Assembly: GCF_023630705.1 (NCBI RefSeq)
Contig: NZ_JALQEM010000040.1
Coordinates: 1 to 64,000, forward strand
Direction of reading: 5' to 3'
Length of the DNA stretch: 64,000 nt
Source: Caballeronia sp. GAFFF1
Lineage (GTDB): Bacteria > Pseudomonadota > Gammaproteobacteria > Burkholderiales > Burkholderiaceae
Each line of letters opens with the position of its first letter. Within the stretch, counting starts at the first letter, position 1. Below are positions 54,192 through 63,096 of the stretch, piece by piece. The position numbers and the translations under genes were made by a program. The notes beneath the pieces are model-generated. The model did not search any database and was not told the origin of the DNA. It saw only the letters and a program-made list of their open reading frames with translations.

Positions 54192-55055
54192 ATGAAGAAG
54201 TTTCTTGTCACAGGTTCCACCGGTACCACGGGGGCCCCTACGGTTCGCCTTTTGCTCGAAAACGGCCACCGCGTTGCGGCATTCGTGCGCCGCGAAGACG
54301 CCCGTTCCGCGGCGCTCGCGAAACTGGGCGCCGAGATCGTGACCGGTGATCTGCTCAACATCGAAGATGTGCGCCGTGCGACGATGGGCGTCGACGGCGT
54401 CTACTTCTGTTATGCGTTGACACACGGAGCGGTAGAAGCCACGGCGATACTCGCACAAGCGGCGATCGAGCAAGGCGTCGGGCAGATCGTGTACCTGTCG
54501 CAACGACAATCGCGCCCGCACGCACGCAGTCCCGCGACTATGAGCCACTGGCTATCGGAGAGGATTCTCGATCGCTCGGGCGTTCCCACAGCGCATCTTC
54601 GCGTCAACTTCTTCGCGGAATGGATGTTGTACACAGCCAATGAGATTCGCGCCGGTCGCTATCTGACGCCGTTCGATGCACAGAGCCGCTTCGTTCCGAT
54701 CGCCGCAGTCGATATCGCCCGTCTGGCCGTGCGGATCCTCGAAAATCCCGAAGCGTTCGGCAGCACGATCATTCCGCTCACTGGCTCCGTCGAAGTAAGT
54801 CACATCGAACTCACGCACATGCTTGCGGAGACGCTCGGAAAGGAGGTGCTGTTCAAGCAGGTGTCGCCGGAAGAGTTCGTGAAGACGATCGGACTGGACG
54901 GAGATCCTTCCTTTGTCCGGCATTTCAGGGCGGTCAAGATCGATCAGCAGGAGGGCTTGCTTGCCGGCGTCGTCAAGAGCGCGGCGGAGATCATTGGTCG
55001 GCCGCTGGTGACGCCCGAACAGTTTATCGAAGGGCATCGCCATCTCTTGGCTTGA
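54192..55055 (+). CDS. NmrA/atypical SDR family NAD(P)-binding protein
   Basis: 287 residues from the ATG at 54192 (MKKFLVTGSTGTTGAPTVRLLLENGHRV); GAGG lies just upstream, and the ATG at 54144 overlaps the operator. The Rossmann motif GSTGTTG is at residues ~9-15. The rest (GDLLNIEDVRRATMGVDGVYFCY, LRVNFFAEWML, FVPIAAVDIARLAVRIL) is typical of NmrA-like/QOR2-type proteins that either reduce quinones or sense NAD(P). TetR-controlled NmrA proteins often respond to electrophiles; that role is inferred. Confidence 0.85.
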   Translation: MKKFLVTGSTGTTGAPTVRLLLENGHRVAAFVRREDARSAALAKLGAEIVTGDLLNIEDVRRATMGVDGVYFCYALTHGAVEATAILAQAAIEQGVGQIVYLSQRQSRPHARSPATMSHWLSERILDRSGVPTAHLRVNFFAEWMLYTANEIRAGRYLTPFDAQSRFVPIAAVDIARLAVRILENPEAFGSTIIPLTGSVEVSHIELTHMLAETLGKEVLFKQVSPEEFVKTIGLDGDPSFVRHFRAVKIDQQEGLLAGVVKSAAEIIGRPLVTPEQFIEGHRHLLA

Positions 55056-55133
55056 TCGTCATGGACGGACAGGTCCGGCCGCATGTCACCGTTCCGTCGT
55101 TCCGCGATCCTTTCGCGTGTGGCGCCGCCTTAG

Positions 55134-55162
55134 TTGACACGGTTGCGGTGCGCAACTATAGT
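55134..55162 (+). promoter_or_regulatory. Sigma-70 type promoter of the MarR-GNAT gene
   Basis: TTGACA (55134-55139) and TATAGT (55157-55162) are separated by exactly 17 bases. The first MarR-like palindrome fills most of the spacer. Transcription should start near 55168-55170, inside the second palindrome. Confidence 0.75.
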
Positions 55163-55178
55163 AGTTGCGCACCGCAAC
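55142..55178. promoter_or_regulatory. 37-bp dyad made of two GTTGCG-N3-CGCAAC operators
   Basis: Perfect 17-bp arms with a 3-base centre (TAG). Each arm is itself a palindrome, GTTGCG-GTG-CGCAAC (55142-55156) and GTTGCG-CAC-CGCAAC (55164-55178). The two sites lie 22 bp apart centre to centre, two helical turns, and flank the -10 box. They are probable binding sites for the MarR domain of the downstream gene, giving autorepression. Confidence 0.75.
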
Positions 55179-55192
55179 TAGCAAAGCTATCT

Positions 55193-56161
55193 ATGTCGCC
55201 TGAAAGCCGTCAAAATTCCCCGTCGCCGAGCAGTGTGCGTCAGGTCCGAGATTCGTCGCGCAAGCTGGTACGCGAATTGGGCTTTATGAGCGCAACGTTG
55301 GCGGACACCGACCTGTCGCCTTCTGCCGTACACGCAGTACTCGAAATCGGCGCGAGTCCCGGGATCAACGGCAAGGAACTGGCCGAGCTCCTGAGATTGG
55401 ATAAGTCCAATAGCAGCAGGCAGATCGCGCGTCTGGAGGCGGCGGGGATCGTCGAACGGCGCGCGTCCGACGGCGACGCCCGTTCGTCGGAACTCTATTT
55501 GACGCATGCGGGAAAGCAACTCAGGCAGAAGATCGACCGGTTGGCGTCGTCTCAGGTGTCCAAGGCACTTGGACGCTTGAGCCATTCCGACCAATTGGCC
55601 TTGGTGCGCGCAGTCGGACTGTATGCCGATGCATTGAGGCAAGACAACGGTACAGATACACCGGTTAACAGAACCGTTTCCGCCTCTATAGTCGAGGGAT
55701 ACCGCCCCGGCTGCATCGGTGACGTGGCCAGCCTGCACGGGCGCTTCTATGCACAGCACTGGGGTTTCGGCGCCTTCTTCGAGAAGAGAGTCGCGACCGA
55801 ACTGGCCGCGTTCGCCGAAGCCTTGCCGCAGGATGGCAAGGCGCTCTGGCTCGGCGAGCGGGATGGCCGCACGCTTGCATCGCTTGCCATCGATGGGAAT
55901 CTCGAGAGCGGAGTGGCACATCTACGTTGGTTTATCGTGGACGACGCGTTGCGCGGGACGGGAATAGGAAGGCAGCTGATGACGCGCGCCATGAACTTCG
56001 TCGACGAGCATTTCACCGAGACTTACCTCTCGACGTTCAAGGGTCTCGACGCAGCGAGGCACCTGTATGAATCATTTGGCTTCAAACTGTGCGAGGAAGC
56101 TCAGGGCACGCAATGGGGAGCGAGCGTCACGGAACAGCGGTTCGTCCGTCGGACGGCCTGA
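55193..56161 (+). CDS. MarR family regulator fused to GNAT acetyltransferase
   Basis: 322 residues from the ATG at 55193, the first ATG after the predicted transcription start; the open frame reaches back to 55052 but crosses the promoter. A MarR winged helix occupies residues ~15-145 (GINGKELAELLRLDKSNSSRQIARLEAAGIVERRASDGDARSSEL). A GNAT domain follows at ~166-318 with the acetyl-CoA loop ALRGTGIGRQLM and a later ESFGFKL. DNA binding and acetylation are thus joined; the substrate is unknown. The double palindrome upstream suggests tight autoregulation. Confidence 0.88.
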   Translation: MSPESRQNSPSPSSVRQVRDSSRKLVRELGFMSATLADTDLSPSAVHAVLEIGASPGINGKELAELLRLDKSNSSRQIARLEAAGIVERRASDGDARSSELYLTHAGKQLRQKIDRLASSQVSKALGRLSHSDQLALVRAVGLYADALRQDNGTDTPVNRTVSASIVEGYRPGCIGDVASLHGRFYAQHWGFGAFFEKRVATELAAFAEALPQDGKALWLGERDGRTLASLAIDGNLESGVAHLRWFIVDDALRGTGIGRQLMTRAMNFVDEHFTETYLSTFKGLDAARHLYESFGFKLCEEAQGTQWGASVTEQRFVRRTA

Positions 56162-56675
56162 CCTTCGCGGCTGGCGCTTGGACCGTCGCTGTGCTCGACG
56201 CTCGTCAGCGCATCCGTCTGTCGACTAGAGACGAAGATGAATACCGTGCAGGAGCCGACGCCAACCGTCTCCATCTACCCGTTGCCGATCTAGCAACTGC
56301 CGCACACGCCGCTTGTCCGGCTCTGCCGCGTCGTGCGTGCCGACAGCAACACTGGCCCTTCATGCGCCATTGGAGCTTGCCTAACGACGCAGCCGAGATC
56401 GTCTAAGTTCATTCTGCGCAGGAGGACGATCTCTTTCTTTCCCATGTTGTTCAGTGGCCGCCGTATTCCCTCATTTTTCGGCGTAATGCTGTCCGGACAC
56501 TTCGTACAAGGACTCGGAACGTGCAAACAAATTTCATCTGTTGCAGCACGCACTCATGTTGCATCGCAATGCTATCGCCCGATGACGCGCGGTTCCGAAT
56601 GAAGCATCATACGGCCTGAGACACGCTCGTGCGGATCGGTCTATCCGGATTCGCACGCGAGACCAGGAGAGCACG
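56162..56675. other. Intergenic, no gene seen
   Basis: About 510 bases between the MarR-GNAT and acoR genes. Several short frames are open but none is protein-like. The promoter of acoR should lie near the right end. Confidence 0.5.
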
Positions 56676-58649
56676 ATGGACATGCGGCAACGCGAGCACA
56701 TCGAGGCAGTCGTCGCGGCGACCACGCGGGCCGAAGCGCAAGTCGTGGCGCGCACGCACGAGAGCATCATCCAGTCCTCGTGGCGGCGTTGCGTGCATCA
56801 GTACGGGCTCGATCCGTCGCGCATGCAGGAAGCGCGCATCCTGCCGCAGACGCGGCTGCGCGAGCATCAGCAACGCATCGACGGTTTCGCCCGCATCGCG
56901 CGTCACGGTCTCGAAACGCTCTACGAGCACGTTGCGGGCATGGGCTACGTCGTGCTGCTGACCGATGCGCTCGGCGTGACCGTCGATTACATCGGCGATG
57001 CGAACACCGACATCGAACTGCGACGCGCGGGTCTCTATCTCGGCGCGGAATGGAGCGAAGCCGGCGCGGGCACGTGCGCGGTCGGCACGGCGCTTACGAC
57101 GGGCCAGGCGCTGACCGTGCATCAGGTCGATCACTTCGACGCCACGCATATCCCGCTGACCTGCACCGCTGCGCCGCTCTACGATTCACGCGGCGCGCTG
57201 GCCGCGATTCTCGACATCTCCGCGCTCACGTCGCCGCAAGCGCGCGACAGTCAGAATCTCGCGCTGCAACTCGTGCGCATCTACGCGGGACATATCGAGA
57301 ACGCGAATTTCCTGCGCACGCATCGGCAGGACTGGATCTTGAAGCTCAACGCGTCGCCCGAATTCGTCGATGTCGCGCCGGAGTACTTGATCGCGCTCGA
57401 TGCGAGCGGGCGTATCGTCGGACACAATCGTCGCGCGCACGCGATGCTCGCGGCGGAGATCGGCAGGCCCATCGCGCCCGGGGAAGTGGCCGCGTCGCTG
57501 ATCGGCGTGCCGTTCGACACGCTCTTCGATGCGCGCATCGAAGAATTGGGCCGCTTCGTGTATTCGCGGCCGAGCGAGCTGCGCGCGGTGCCGCTCGCGA
57601 AATCGGGCGGACTGCTGTATTTGAGCGTAATGCCGCCCGCGCCGTGCGTCACGCCGGCCCGCAACGCGGCGTCGCCACGCAGCGTCGAGGTGCCCGCGCC
57701 GCTCGCCGCGCTGGGCGGCGGCGATGCCGCGCTCGCGCGTCAGCTGGAACGCGCCGCGAAGCTCGTCGATTCGCCCATCAACCTGCTGATCAACGGGGAA
57801 ACCGGCAGCGGCAAGGAATTCTTCGCGAAGGCGCTGCACCGCGCGAGCGCGCGTCGCGCGGGACCGTTCGTCGCCGTGAATTGCGCCGCGATTCCGGAGA
57901 CGCTCATCGAAAGCGAATTGTTTGGGCATCTGCCGAACAGCTTTTCGGGCGCGGGCGCGAAGGGCAAGCGCGGCCTGATTCAGGAAGCCGACGGCGGCAC
58001 GCTTTTTCTCGACGAGATCGGCGACATGCCGCGCGAACTGCAATCCCGTCTGCTGCGCGTGCTGGCCGAAGGCGAAGTGCTCGCAATCGGCGCGTCGCGG
58101 CCCGTATCGGTCGATGTGCGCGTGATTTCCGCGACGCATCATTCACTCGATGCGCTCATGCAGGACGGACGTTTCCGCGAAGACCTGTACTACCGCCTGA
58201 ACGGCGCGCGCTTCACGCTGCCGCCGTTGCGCGAACGAAGCGACCTCGACTGGCTCATCGACAAGTTCCTCGAAGGCGCGGTCACGCTGTCGCCTGCGGC
58301 GCGCGAGCGCTTGCACCGGCACGAATGGCCGGGCAATCTGCGCGAGCTGAGCAACGTGCTGCGTTATGCGCGCGCGGTGTGTTCGCACGGCGTGATCGAC
58401 ATAGATGACCTTCCGGAAGGATTCGCAAGCGACTCCGTGCCGGTCGAGGCGCCGCCGCGCGCCGTCGAGGACTTCGACCCGCACCGTCTGCCGCCGGAAG
58501 GCATGTTGCTGATGCAATACCTGCGCGCGGCAAGCTGGAACCTGAGCGCAGTCGCGCGTCAGATCGGCGTGAGCCGCATGACCCTCTATCGGCGCATGGC
58601 GCGTTACGGCATCCGCTCGCCGAATCAGCGCGACGCGAATGGTCACTAA
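56676..58649 (+). CDS. acoR: Sigma-54-dependent activator of acetoin catabolism
   Basis: 657 residues. An N-terminal GAF-type sensor region (~60-210; YVVLLTDALGVTVDYIGD, GTALTTGQALTVHQVDHF) and a PAS-like segment precede the AAA+ domain. Walker A is GETGSGKE (~374-381) and Walker B LFLDEIGD (~440-447). The sigma-54 contact loop reads NSFSGAG instead of GAFTGA. A Fis-type HTH ends the protein (NLSAVARQIGVSRMTLYRRMARYGI). It lies directly upstream of acoXABC, which has a -24/-12 promoter, so it is expected to activate that operon when acetoin is present. Confidence 0.92.
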   Translation: MDMRQREHIEAVVAATTRAEAQVVARTHESIIQSSWRRCVHQYGLDPSRMQEARILPQTRLREHQQRIDGFARIARHGLETLYEHVAGMGYVVLLTDALGVTVDYIGDANTDIELRRAGLYLGAEWSEAGAGTCAVGTALTTGQALTVHQVDHFDATHIPLTCTAAPLYDSRGALAAILDISALTSPQARDSQNLALQLVRIYAGHIENANFLRTHRQDWILKLNASPEFVDVAPEYLIALDASGRIVGHNRRAHAMLAAEIGRPIAPGEVAASLIGVPFDTLFDARIEELGRFVYSRPSELRAVPLAKSGGLLYLSVMPPAPCVTPARNAASPRSVEVPAPLAALGGGDAALARQLERAAKLVDSPINLLINGETGSGKEFFAKALHRASARRAGPFVAVNCAAIPETLIESELFGHLPNSFSGAGAKGKRGLIQEADGGTLFLDEIGDMPRELQSRLLRVLAEGEVLAIGASRPVSVDVRVISATHHSLDALMQDGRFREDLYYRLNGARFTLPPLRERSDLDWLIDKFLEGAVTLSPAARERLHRHEWPGNLRELSNVLRYARAVCSHGVIDIDDLPEGFASDSVPVEAPPRAVEDFDPHRLPPEGMLLMQYLRAASWNLSAVARQIGVSRMTLYRRMARYGIRSPNQRDANGH

Positions 58650-58689
58650 CGGCTGATACGCCTGTACTCCCGCCGATACACCTGCCGCT

Positions 58690-58703
58690 GTGACACCTGT
58701 CAC
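58690..58703. promoter_or_regulatory. Palindrome GTGACACCTGTCAC, probable AcoR upstream activator site
   Basis: Perfect 6-bp arms around CC, about 65 bases before the -24 element of the aco promoter. A further half site TGTCAC lies at 58714-58719, and related CCTGT/CCTGC half sites precede it, as expected for an enhancer bound by a Fis-type activator. Confidence 0.6.
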
Positions 58704-58766
58704 GGCGGCGCTTGTCACATCGCACCGAAATGCGGCTTTTCTACGGGAAATCCCGCGTTTTTTCGA

Positions 58767-58782
58767 TTGGCATAGGCTTTGC
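58767..58782 (+). promoter_or_regulatory. Sigma-54 (-24/-12) promoter of acoXABC
   Basis: TTGGCATAGGCTTTGC matches the YTGGCACG-N4-TTGC consensus with GG and GC 12 bases apart, ~40 bases before the acoX start codon. The activator AcoR is encoded just upstream. Confidence 0.8.
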
Positions 58783-58819
58783 CTTTATCCGCCGCACACA
58801 AGAACGACGGAGACAAGGC

Positions 58820-59860
58820 ATGTCAAAGCCGCTCGTCGGCATCATTGCCAATCCTGTTTCGGCGCGCGATATCCGGCGCGTGATCGCCAATGCCAACAGC
58901 CTGCAACTTGCGGACCGCGTGAATATCGTGTTGCGGCTGCTTTCGTCGCTGGCGTCGTGCGGCGTCGAGCGCGTATTGATGATGCCGGACCGCGAAGGCC
59001 TGAAGGTCATGCTCGAACGTCATCTCGCGCGCAAGCACGGCCCGGACGCATCGCTTGCCCAAGTCGACTTCCTCGACATGCCCGTGACCGCGCGCGTCGA
59101 CGACACGTTTCGCGCCGCACGGATGATGCGCGAGGCGAGCGTCGATGCGCTCATCGTGCTCGGCGGCGACGGCACGCATCGCGCGGTCGTGCGCGAGTGC
59201 GGGCAAGTGCCGATTGCGGGTCTATCGACGGGCACGAACAACGCGTATCCGGAGATGCGCGAGCCGACCATCTCGGGACTCGCGACAGGGCTCTATGCGA
59301 GCGGCCGCGTGCCGCCCGCCGAAGCGCTCGCGTCGAACAAGCGGCTCGACATCGAGATACGCGATGCGAGCGGCAACGCCCGCCGCGACATTGCGCTCGT
59401 CGATGCCGTCATCTCGCATGAGCAGTTCATCGGCGCGCGCGCGCTCTGGAAGATCGACACGCTCGCCGCCGTCTACGTCTCTTTCGCCGATCCCCAAGCC
59501 ATCGGCATGTCCGCGATCGCGGGTCTGCTCGAACCGCTCGGGCGTCACGAAACGGGCGGCGTGGCGATCGAACTCGCCGCGCCGGGGCAAGGCGAATTCG
59601 TACTGCATGCGCCGATCGCGCCGGGGCTCATCGAACCGGTGCCGATCGCGAACTGGACGCGCCTCGCCGATGGCGTGCCGCATCGCGTGAAGCAGCGCTC
59701 GGGCATCGTCGCGCTCGATGGCGAACGCGAGCTCGCCTTCGGCCCGCGCGATGAAGTCACGATCACGCTTACGGAAAACGCCTTTCGCAGTATCGACGTG
59801 GCCGCATGCATGCGTTACGCGGCTGCGTCCGGGCTGATGCGTCAGCTCGAGCTTCGCTAA
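58820..59860 (+). CDS. acoX: AcoX, NAD-kinase-like protein of the acetoin operon
   Basis: 346 residues from the ATG at 58820 (ACGGAGACAAGG upstream). The fold resembles ATP-NAD kinases: VLGGDGTHRAV and AGLSTGTNNAYPEM are the nucleotide-binding signatures. AcoX proteins are encoded in acetoin dehydrogenase operons but their reaction is not established. It is the first gene after the sigma-54 promoter and is followed by acoA after 18 bases. Confidence 0.9.
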   Translation: MSKPLVGIIANPVSARDIRRVIANANSLQLADRVNIVLRLLSSLASCGVERVLMMPDREGLKVMLERHLARKHGPDASLAQVDFLDMPVTARVDDTFRAARMMREASVDALIVLGGDGTHRAVVRECGQVPIAGLSTGTNNAYPEMREPTISGLATGLYASGRVPPAEALASNKRLDIEIRDASGNARRDIALVDAVISHEQFIGARALWKIDTLAAVYVSFADPQAIGMSAIAGLLEPLGRHETGGVAIELAAPGQGEFVLHAPIAPGLIEPVPIANWTRLADGVPHRVKQRSGIVALDGERELAFGPRDEVTITLTENAFRSIDVAACMRYAAASGLMRQLELR

Positions 59861-59878
59861 CTCAACCGGGAGACAACC

Positions 59879-60877
59879 ATGACAGCGTCGCGACAGCATG
59901 CGGGCGGCTTGCCGCTCTCGAAGGATGAACTGTTGAGCGCGTATCGCAAGATGCGCACGATCCGCGATTTCGAGGAACGTCTGCACGTCGATTTCGGACG
60001 CGGCGACATTCCAGGCTTCGTGCATCTTTACGCGGGCGAAGAAGCGGCGGGCGTCGGCATCATGATCCATCTGAACGACGGCGACCGCATCGCGAGCACG
60101 CATCGCGGACATGGACACTGCATCGCGAAGGGCGTCGATCCTGTCGCGATGATGAAAGAGATCTACGGCAAGAAAGGCGGTTCGTGCAACGGCAAGGGCG
60201 GCTCGATGCATATCGCCGATCTGTCGAAAGGGATGATGGGCGCGAACGGCATTCTCGGCGCGGGCGCGCCTTTGATTTGCGGCGCGGCGCTCGCGGCGAA
60301 GTTTCGCGGCAAGGGCGAAGTCGGCATCACGTTCGCGGGCGATGGCGCGTCGAATCAGGGCACGTTTCTCGAAAGCCTGAACCTCGCGGCGGTGTGGAAT
60401 CTGCCGGTCATCTTCGTGATCGAGAACAACGGCTACGCCGAATCGACGGCGCGCGACTACGGCACGGCGGTCGACAGCTACGTGGATCGCGCGGCGGGCT
60501 TCGGCATTCCGGGCGTGACGGTCGACGGCACCGATTTCTTCGCGGTCTATGAGGCGGCGGGTGAAGTCATCAAGCGAGCGCGTGAAGGCGGCGGACCGGC
60601 GCTGCTCGAATGCAAGATGATCCGTTTCTACGGCCACTTCGAAGGCGATGCGCAGACGTATCGCGCGCCGGGCGAACTGGACGATATCCGCTCCAACAAG
60701 GATTGCCTGAAGAAATTCGCGGCCGCCGTCACGCAAGCCGACGTGATCTCGCCCGGAGAACTCGACGCCATCGATCGCGAAGTCGCCGCGTTGATCGACC
60801 GCGCGGTGCAGGAAGCGAAAGACGCGCCGTTGCCGACCGCCGCCGATCTGCTCACCGACGTCTACGTCAAATATTGA
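59879..60877 (+). CDS. acoA: Acetoin dehydrogenase E1 alpha subunit
   Basis: 332 residues, TPP-dependent. With AcoB it splits acetoin into acetaldehyde and a hydroxyethyl group passed to lipoamide. The TPP motif GDGASNQGTFLESLNLAAVWNLPVIFVIENN and the conserved GFVHLYAGEEAAGVG and RGHGHCIAKG are present. The length is usual for the family. GGGAGACAACC precedes the start. Confidence 0.93.
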   Translation: MTASRQHAGGLPLSKDELLSAYRKMRTIRDFEERLHVDFGRGDIPGFVHLYAGEEAAGVGIMIHLNDGDRIASTHRGHGHCIAKGVDPVAMMKEIYGKKGGSCNGKGGSMHIADLSKGMMGANGILGAGAPLICGAALAAKFRGKGEVGITFAGDGASNQGTFLESLNLAAVWNLPVIFVIENNGYAESTARDYGTAVDSYVDRAAGFGIPGVTVDGTDFFAVYEAAGEVIKRAREGGGPALLECKMIRFYGHFEGDAQTYRAPGELDDIRSNKDCLKKFAAAVTQADVISPGELDAIDREVAALIDRAVQEAKDAPLPTAADLLTDVYVKY

Positions 60878-60895
60878 ATCGAGGAGACAACCATC

Positions 60896-61912
60896 ATGGC
60901 CCGCAAACTGAGCATGAAGATGGCGATCAACGAAGCCATCGATCAGGAAATGACGCGCGATCCGAGCGTGATCGTGCTGGGTGAGGACATCGTCGGCGGC
61001 GCAGGCGCGGACGGCGAAAAGGACGCGTGGGGCGGCGTGCTCGGCGTGACGAAGGGACTCTACGCGAAGCACGGCGACAGGTTGCTCGACACGCCGCTGT
61101 CGGAAAGCGCGTATGTCGGCGCGGCGATCGGCGCTGCGGCGTGCGGCATGCGACCGGTCGCGGAACTCATGTTCATCGACTTCATGGGCGTGTGCTTCGA
61201 CCAGATCTTCAATCAGGCCGCCAAGTTTCGCTATATGTTCGGCGGCAAGGCTGAAACGCCGGTTGTTATTCGCGCGATGGTGGGCGCGGGCTTTCGCGCG
61301 GCGGCTCAGCACAGCCAGATGCTCACGTCGCTCTTCACGCACATTCCGGGGCTGAAAGTGGTCTGTCCTTCGACGCCCTACGACACCAAAGGATTGCTGA
61401 TTCAAGCCATTCGCGACAACGACCCTGTGATCTTCTGCGAACACAAGAACCTGTACGGCTTCGAAGGCGAAGTGCCCGAGAGCTCGTATGCGATCCCGTT
61501 CGGCGAGGCGAACATCGTGCGCGACGGCAAGGACGTGTCGATCGTCACCTACGGATTGATGGTGCATCGCGCGCTCGAAGCGGCATCGACGCTCGTGAAG
61601 GAAGGCATCGAGGCGGAAGTGGTCGATTTGCGCACGCTGTCGCCGCTCGATATGGACACTGTGCTGGAAACGGTCGAGAACACGGGACGGCTCGTCGTCG
61701 TCGATGAAGCGAATCCGCGCTGCAACATCGCAACCGATATTTCCGCGCAGGTCGCGCAACAGGCGTTCGGCGCGCTGAAGGCCGGCATCCAGATGGTCAG
61801 CGCGCCGCATACGCCGGTGCCGTTCTCGCCAGCGCTCGAAGACTTGTACATTCCGAGCGCCGCACAGATCGCCGAGGCCGCGCGAAAAACCATGCAGGGA
61901 GGAAAGCACTAA
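60896..61912 (+). CDS. acoB: Acetoin dehydrogenase E1 beta subunit
   Basis: 338 residues, the partner of AcoA in the alpha2-beta2 E1 component. Typical transketolase-family features are visible: VIVLGEDIVGGAGADGEKDAWGG, the strand MRPVAELMFIDFMG, and the C-terminal EGIEAEVVDLRTLSPLD then RLVVVDEANPRCN. It starts 18 bases after acoA, and its TAA shares a base with the acoC ATG, so acoB and acoC are translationally coupled. Confidence 0.93.
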   Translation: MARKLSMKMAINEAIDQEMTRDPSVIVLGEDIVGGAGADGEKDAWGGVLGVTKGLYAKHGDRLLDTPLSESAYVGAAIGAAACGMRPVAELMFIDFMGVCFDQIFNQAAKFRYMFGGKAETPVVIRAMVGAGFRAAAQHSQMLTSLFTHIPGLKVVCPSTPYDTKGLLIQAIRDNDPVIFCEHKNLYGFEGEVPESSYAIPFGEANIVRDGKDVSIVTYGLMVHRALEAASTLVKEGIEAEVVDLRTLSPLDMDTVLETVENTGRLVVVDEANPRCNIATDISAQVAQQAFGALKAGIQMVSAPHTPVPFSPALEDLYIPSAAQIAEAARKTMQGGKH

Positions 61913-63036
61913 TGTCCGCAATCACACCGATCGTGATGCCCAAATGGGGCTTGTCGATGAGGGAAGGCACCATCAATGAATGGCTCGTGGGAGAGGGCAC
62001 GGAGATCACCGTCGGCATGCCGATTCTCGACGTCGAGACGGACAAGATCGCCAATGCCGTCGAAGCGCCCGACGCCGGCCTGCTGCGGCGCAAAGTGGCG
62101 CAGCCCGGCGACACGCTGCCCGTTAAGGCGCTGCTTGGCGTGCTCGCGCCGTCCGAGGTGAGCGACGCCGAAATCGATGCGTACGTGTCCTCTTATGTGA
62201 CGCCCGCCGAGGACGAGGAACAAGGCGAGGAAGCGGCGGCGTATCACTTCGTCGATGTCGATGGCATCCGCGTGCGCTACGCATCGCGCGGCGGCGATGA
62301 CGCGAGCCGCGCTGCCGTGCTCTTCATTCACGGCTTCGGCGGCGACCTCGACAACTGGCTGTTCAATCTCGACGCGCTCGCCGAGAAGCATCGCGTGTTC
62401 GCGCTGGATTTGCCGGGGCATGGGCAATCCACGCCGAAGGTGCCGGGCACGTCGCTCGCGGATCTGGGGAACTTCGTCGGCAAGTTCATGGACGCGGTGG
62501 GTCTCGAACGAGCGCATCTCGTCGGGCACTCGATGGGCGGCGGCATCGCGGCGCAGATGGCCGTCGATCAGCCGAGGCGCGTGCAATCAATCGCGCTGAT
62601 TTCGCCTGCCGGTTTCGGCGATGAAGTGAACAACGCGTACACCGAAGGCTTTGTCACAGCCGAATCGCGCCGCGAGCTGAAGCCGGTCGTCGAACTGCTG
62701 TTCGCGAACCCTGAACTGGTGAGCCGCCAGATGCTCGACGATCTGCTGAAGTACAAGCGGCTCGACGGCGTGAGCGACGCGCTGAGATCGCTCAACGGCG
62801 GATTGTTCGCGGGCGGCAGGCAGAGCGCGCAGCCGGGCGCAGAGCTCGCCGCGACAGAAAAGCCGGTGCTCGTGATCTGGGGCGCGAAAGACCAGATCAT
62901 TCCCGCCGCGCACGCGAAGCACGCACCGGAAGGCGCGACCGTGCGCGTCTTCGAAGACGCCGGTCACATGAGTCAGATGGAGAAAGCAAACGAAGTGAAT
63001 GCGCTGTTGAAGGCGCATGTCGAGAACGGCGGCTGA
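61912..63036 (+). CDS. acoC: Acetoin dehydrogenase E2, lipoyl domain plus alpha/beta-hydrolase fold
   Basis: 374 residues. A lipoyl domain (1-80) has its lipoylation site at Lys45 (DVETDKIANA). Residues ~115-370 form an alpha/beta hydrolase with LVGHSMGGG (Ser207) as nucleophile elbow and VIWGAKDQIIPAAHA and GHMSQME toward the end. This replaces the acyltransferase core of ordinary E2 proteins and is the known AcoC design in Ralstonia and Pseudomonas. The dihydrolipoamide dehydrogenase (acoL) is not next to it in this window. Confidence 0.92.
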   Translation: MSAITPIVMPKWGLSMREGTINEWLVGEGTEITVGMPILDVETDKIANAVEAPDAGLLRRKVAQPGDTLPVKALLGVLAPSEVSDAEIDAYVSSYVTPAEDEEQGEEAAAYHFVDVDGIRVRYASRGGDDASRAAVLFIHGFGGDLDNWLFNLDALAEKHRVFALDLPGHGQSTPKVPGTSLADLGNFVGKFMDAVGLERAHLVGHSMGGGIAAQMAVDQPRRVQSIALISPAGFGDEVNNAYTEGFVTAESRRELKPVVELLFANPELVSRQMLDDLLKYKRLDGVSDALRSLNGGLFAGGRQSAQPGAELAATEKPVLVIWGAKDQIIPAAHAKHAPEGATVRVFEDAGHMSQMEKANEVNALLKAHVENGG

Positions 63037-63054
63037 TGTTTTCTTCGACGTGCG

Positions 63055-63089
63055 CGCGCCCCGCTGGAAAAGGCCGCCAGCGGGGCGCG
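63055..63089. terminator. Bidirectional terminator between acoC and the cupin gene
   Basis: A perfect 13-bp GC-rich stem (CGCGCCCCGCTGG and its complement) with a 9-base loop fills the gap between the convergent acoC and cupin genes. There is no long T-run on either side, so strength is uncertain. Confidence 0.65.
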
Positions 63090-63096
63090 GTCGACG

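Noticed and set aside
59222..61921. Minus-strand 899-codon open frame opposite acoXAB
   Set aside because: Antisense shadow of three well-recognised genes; low-complexity Arg/His/Asp sequence.
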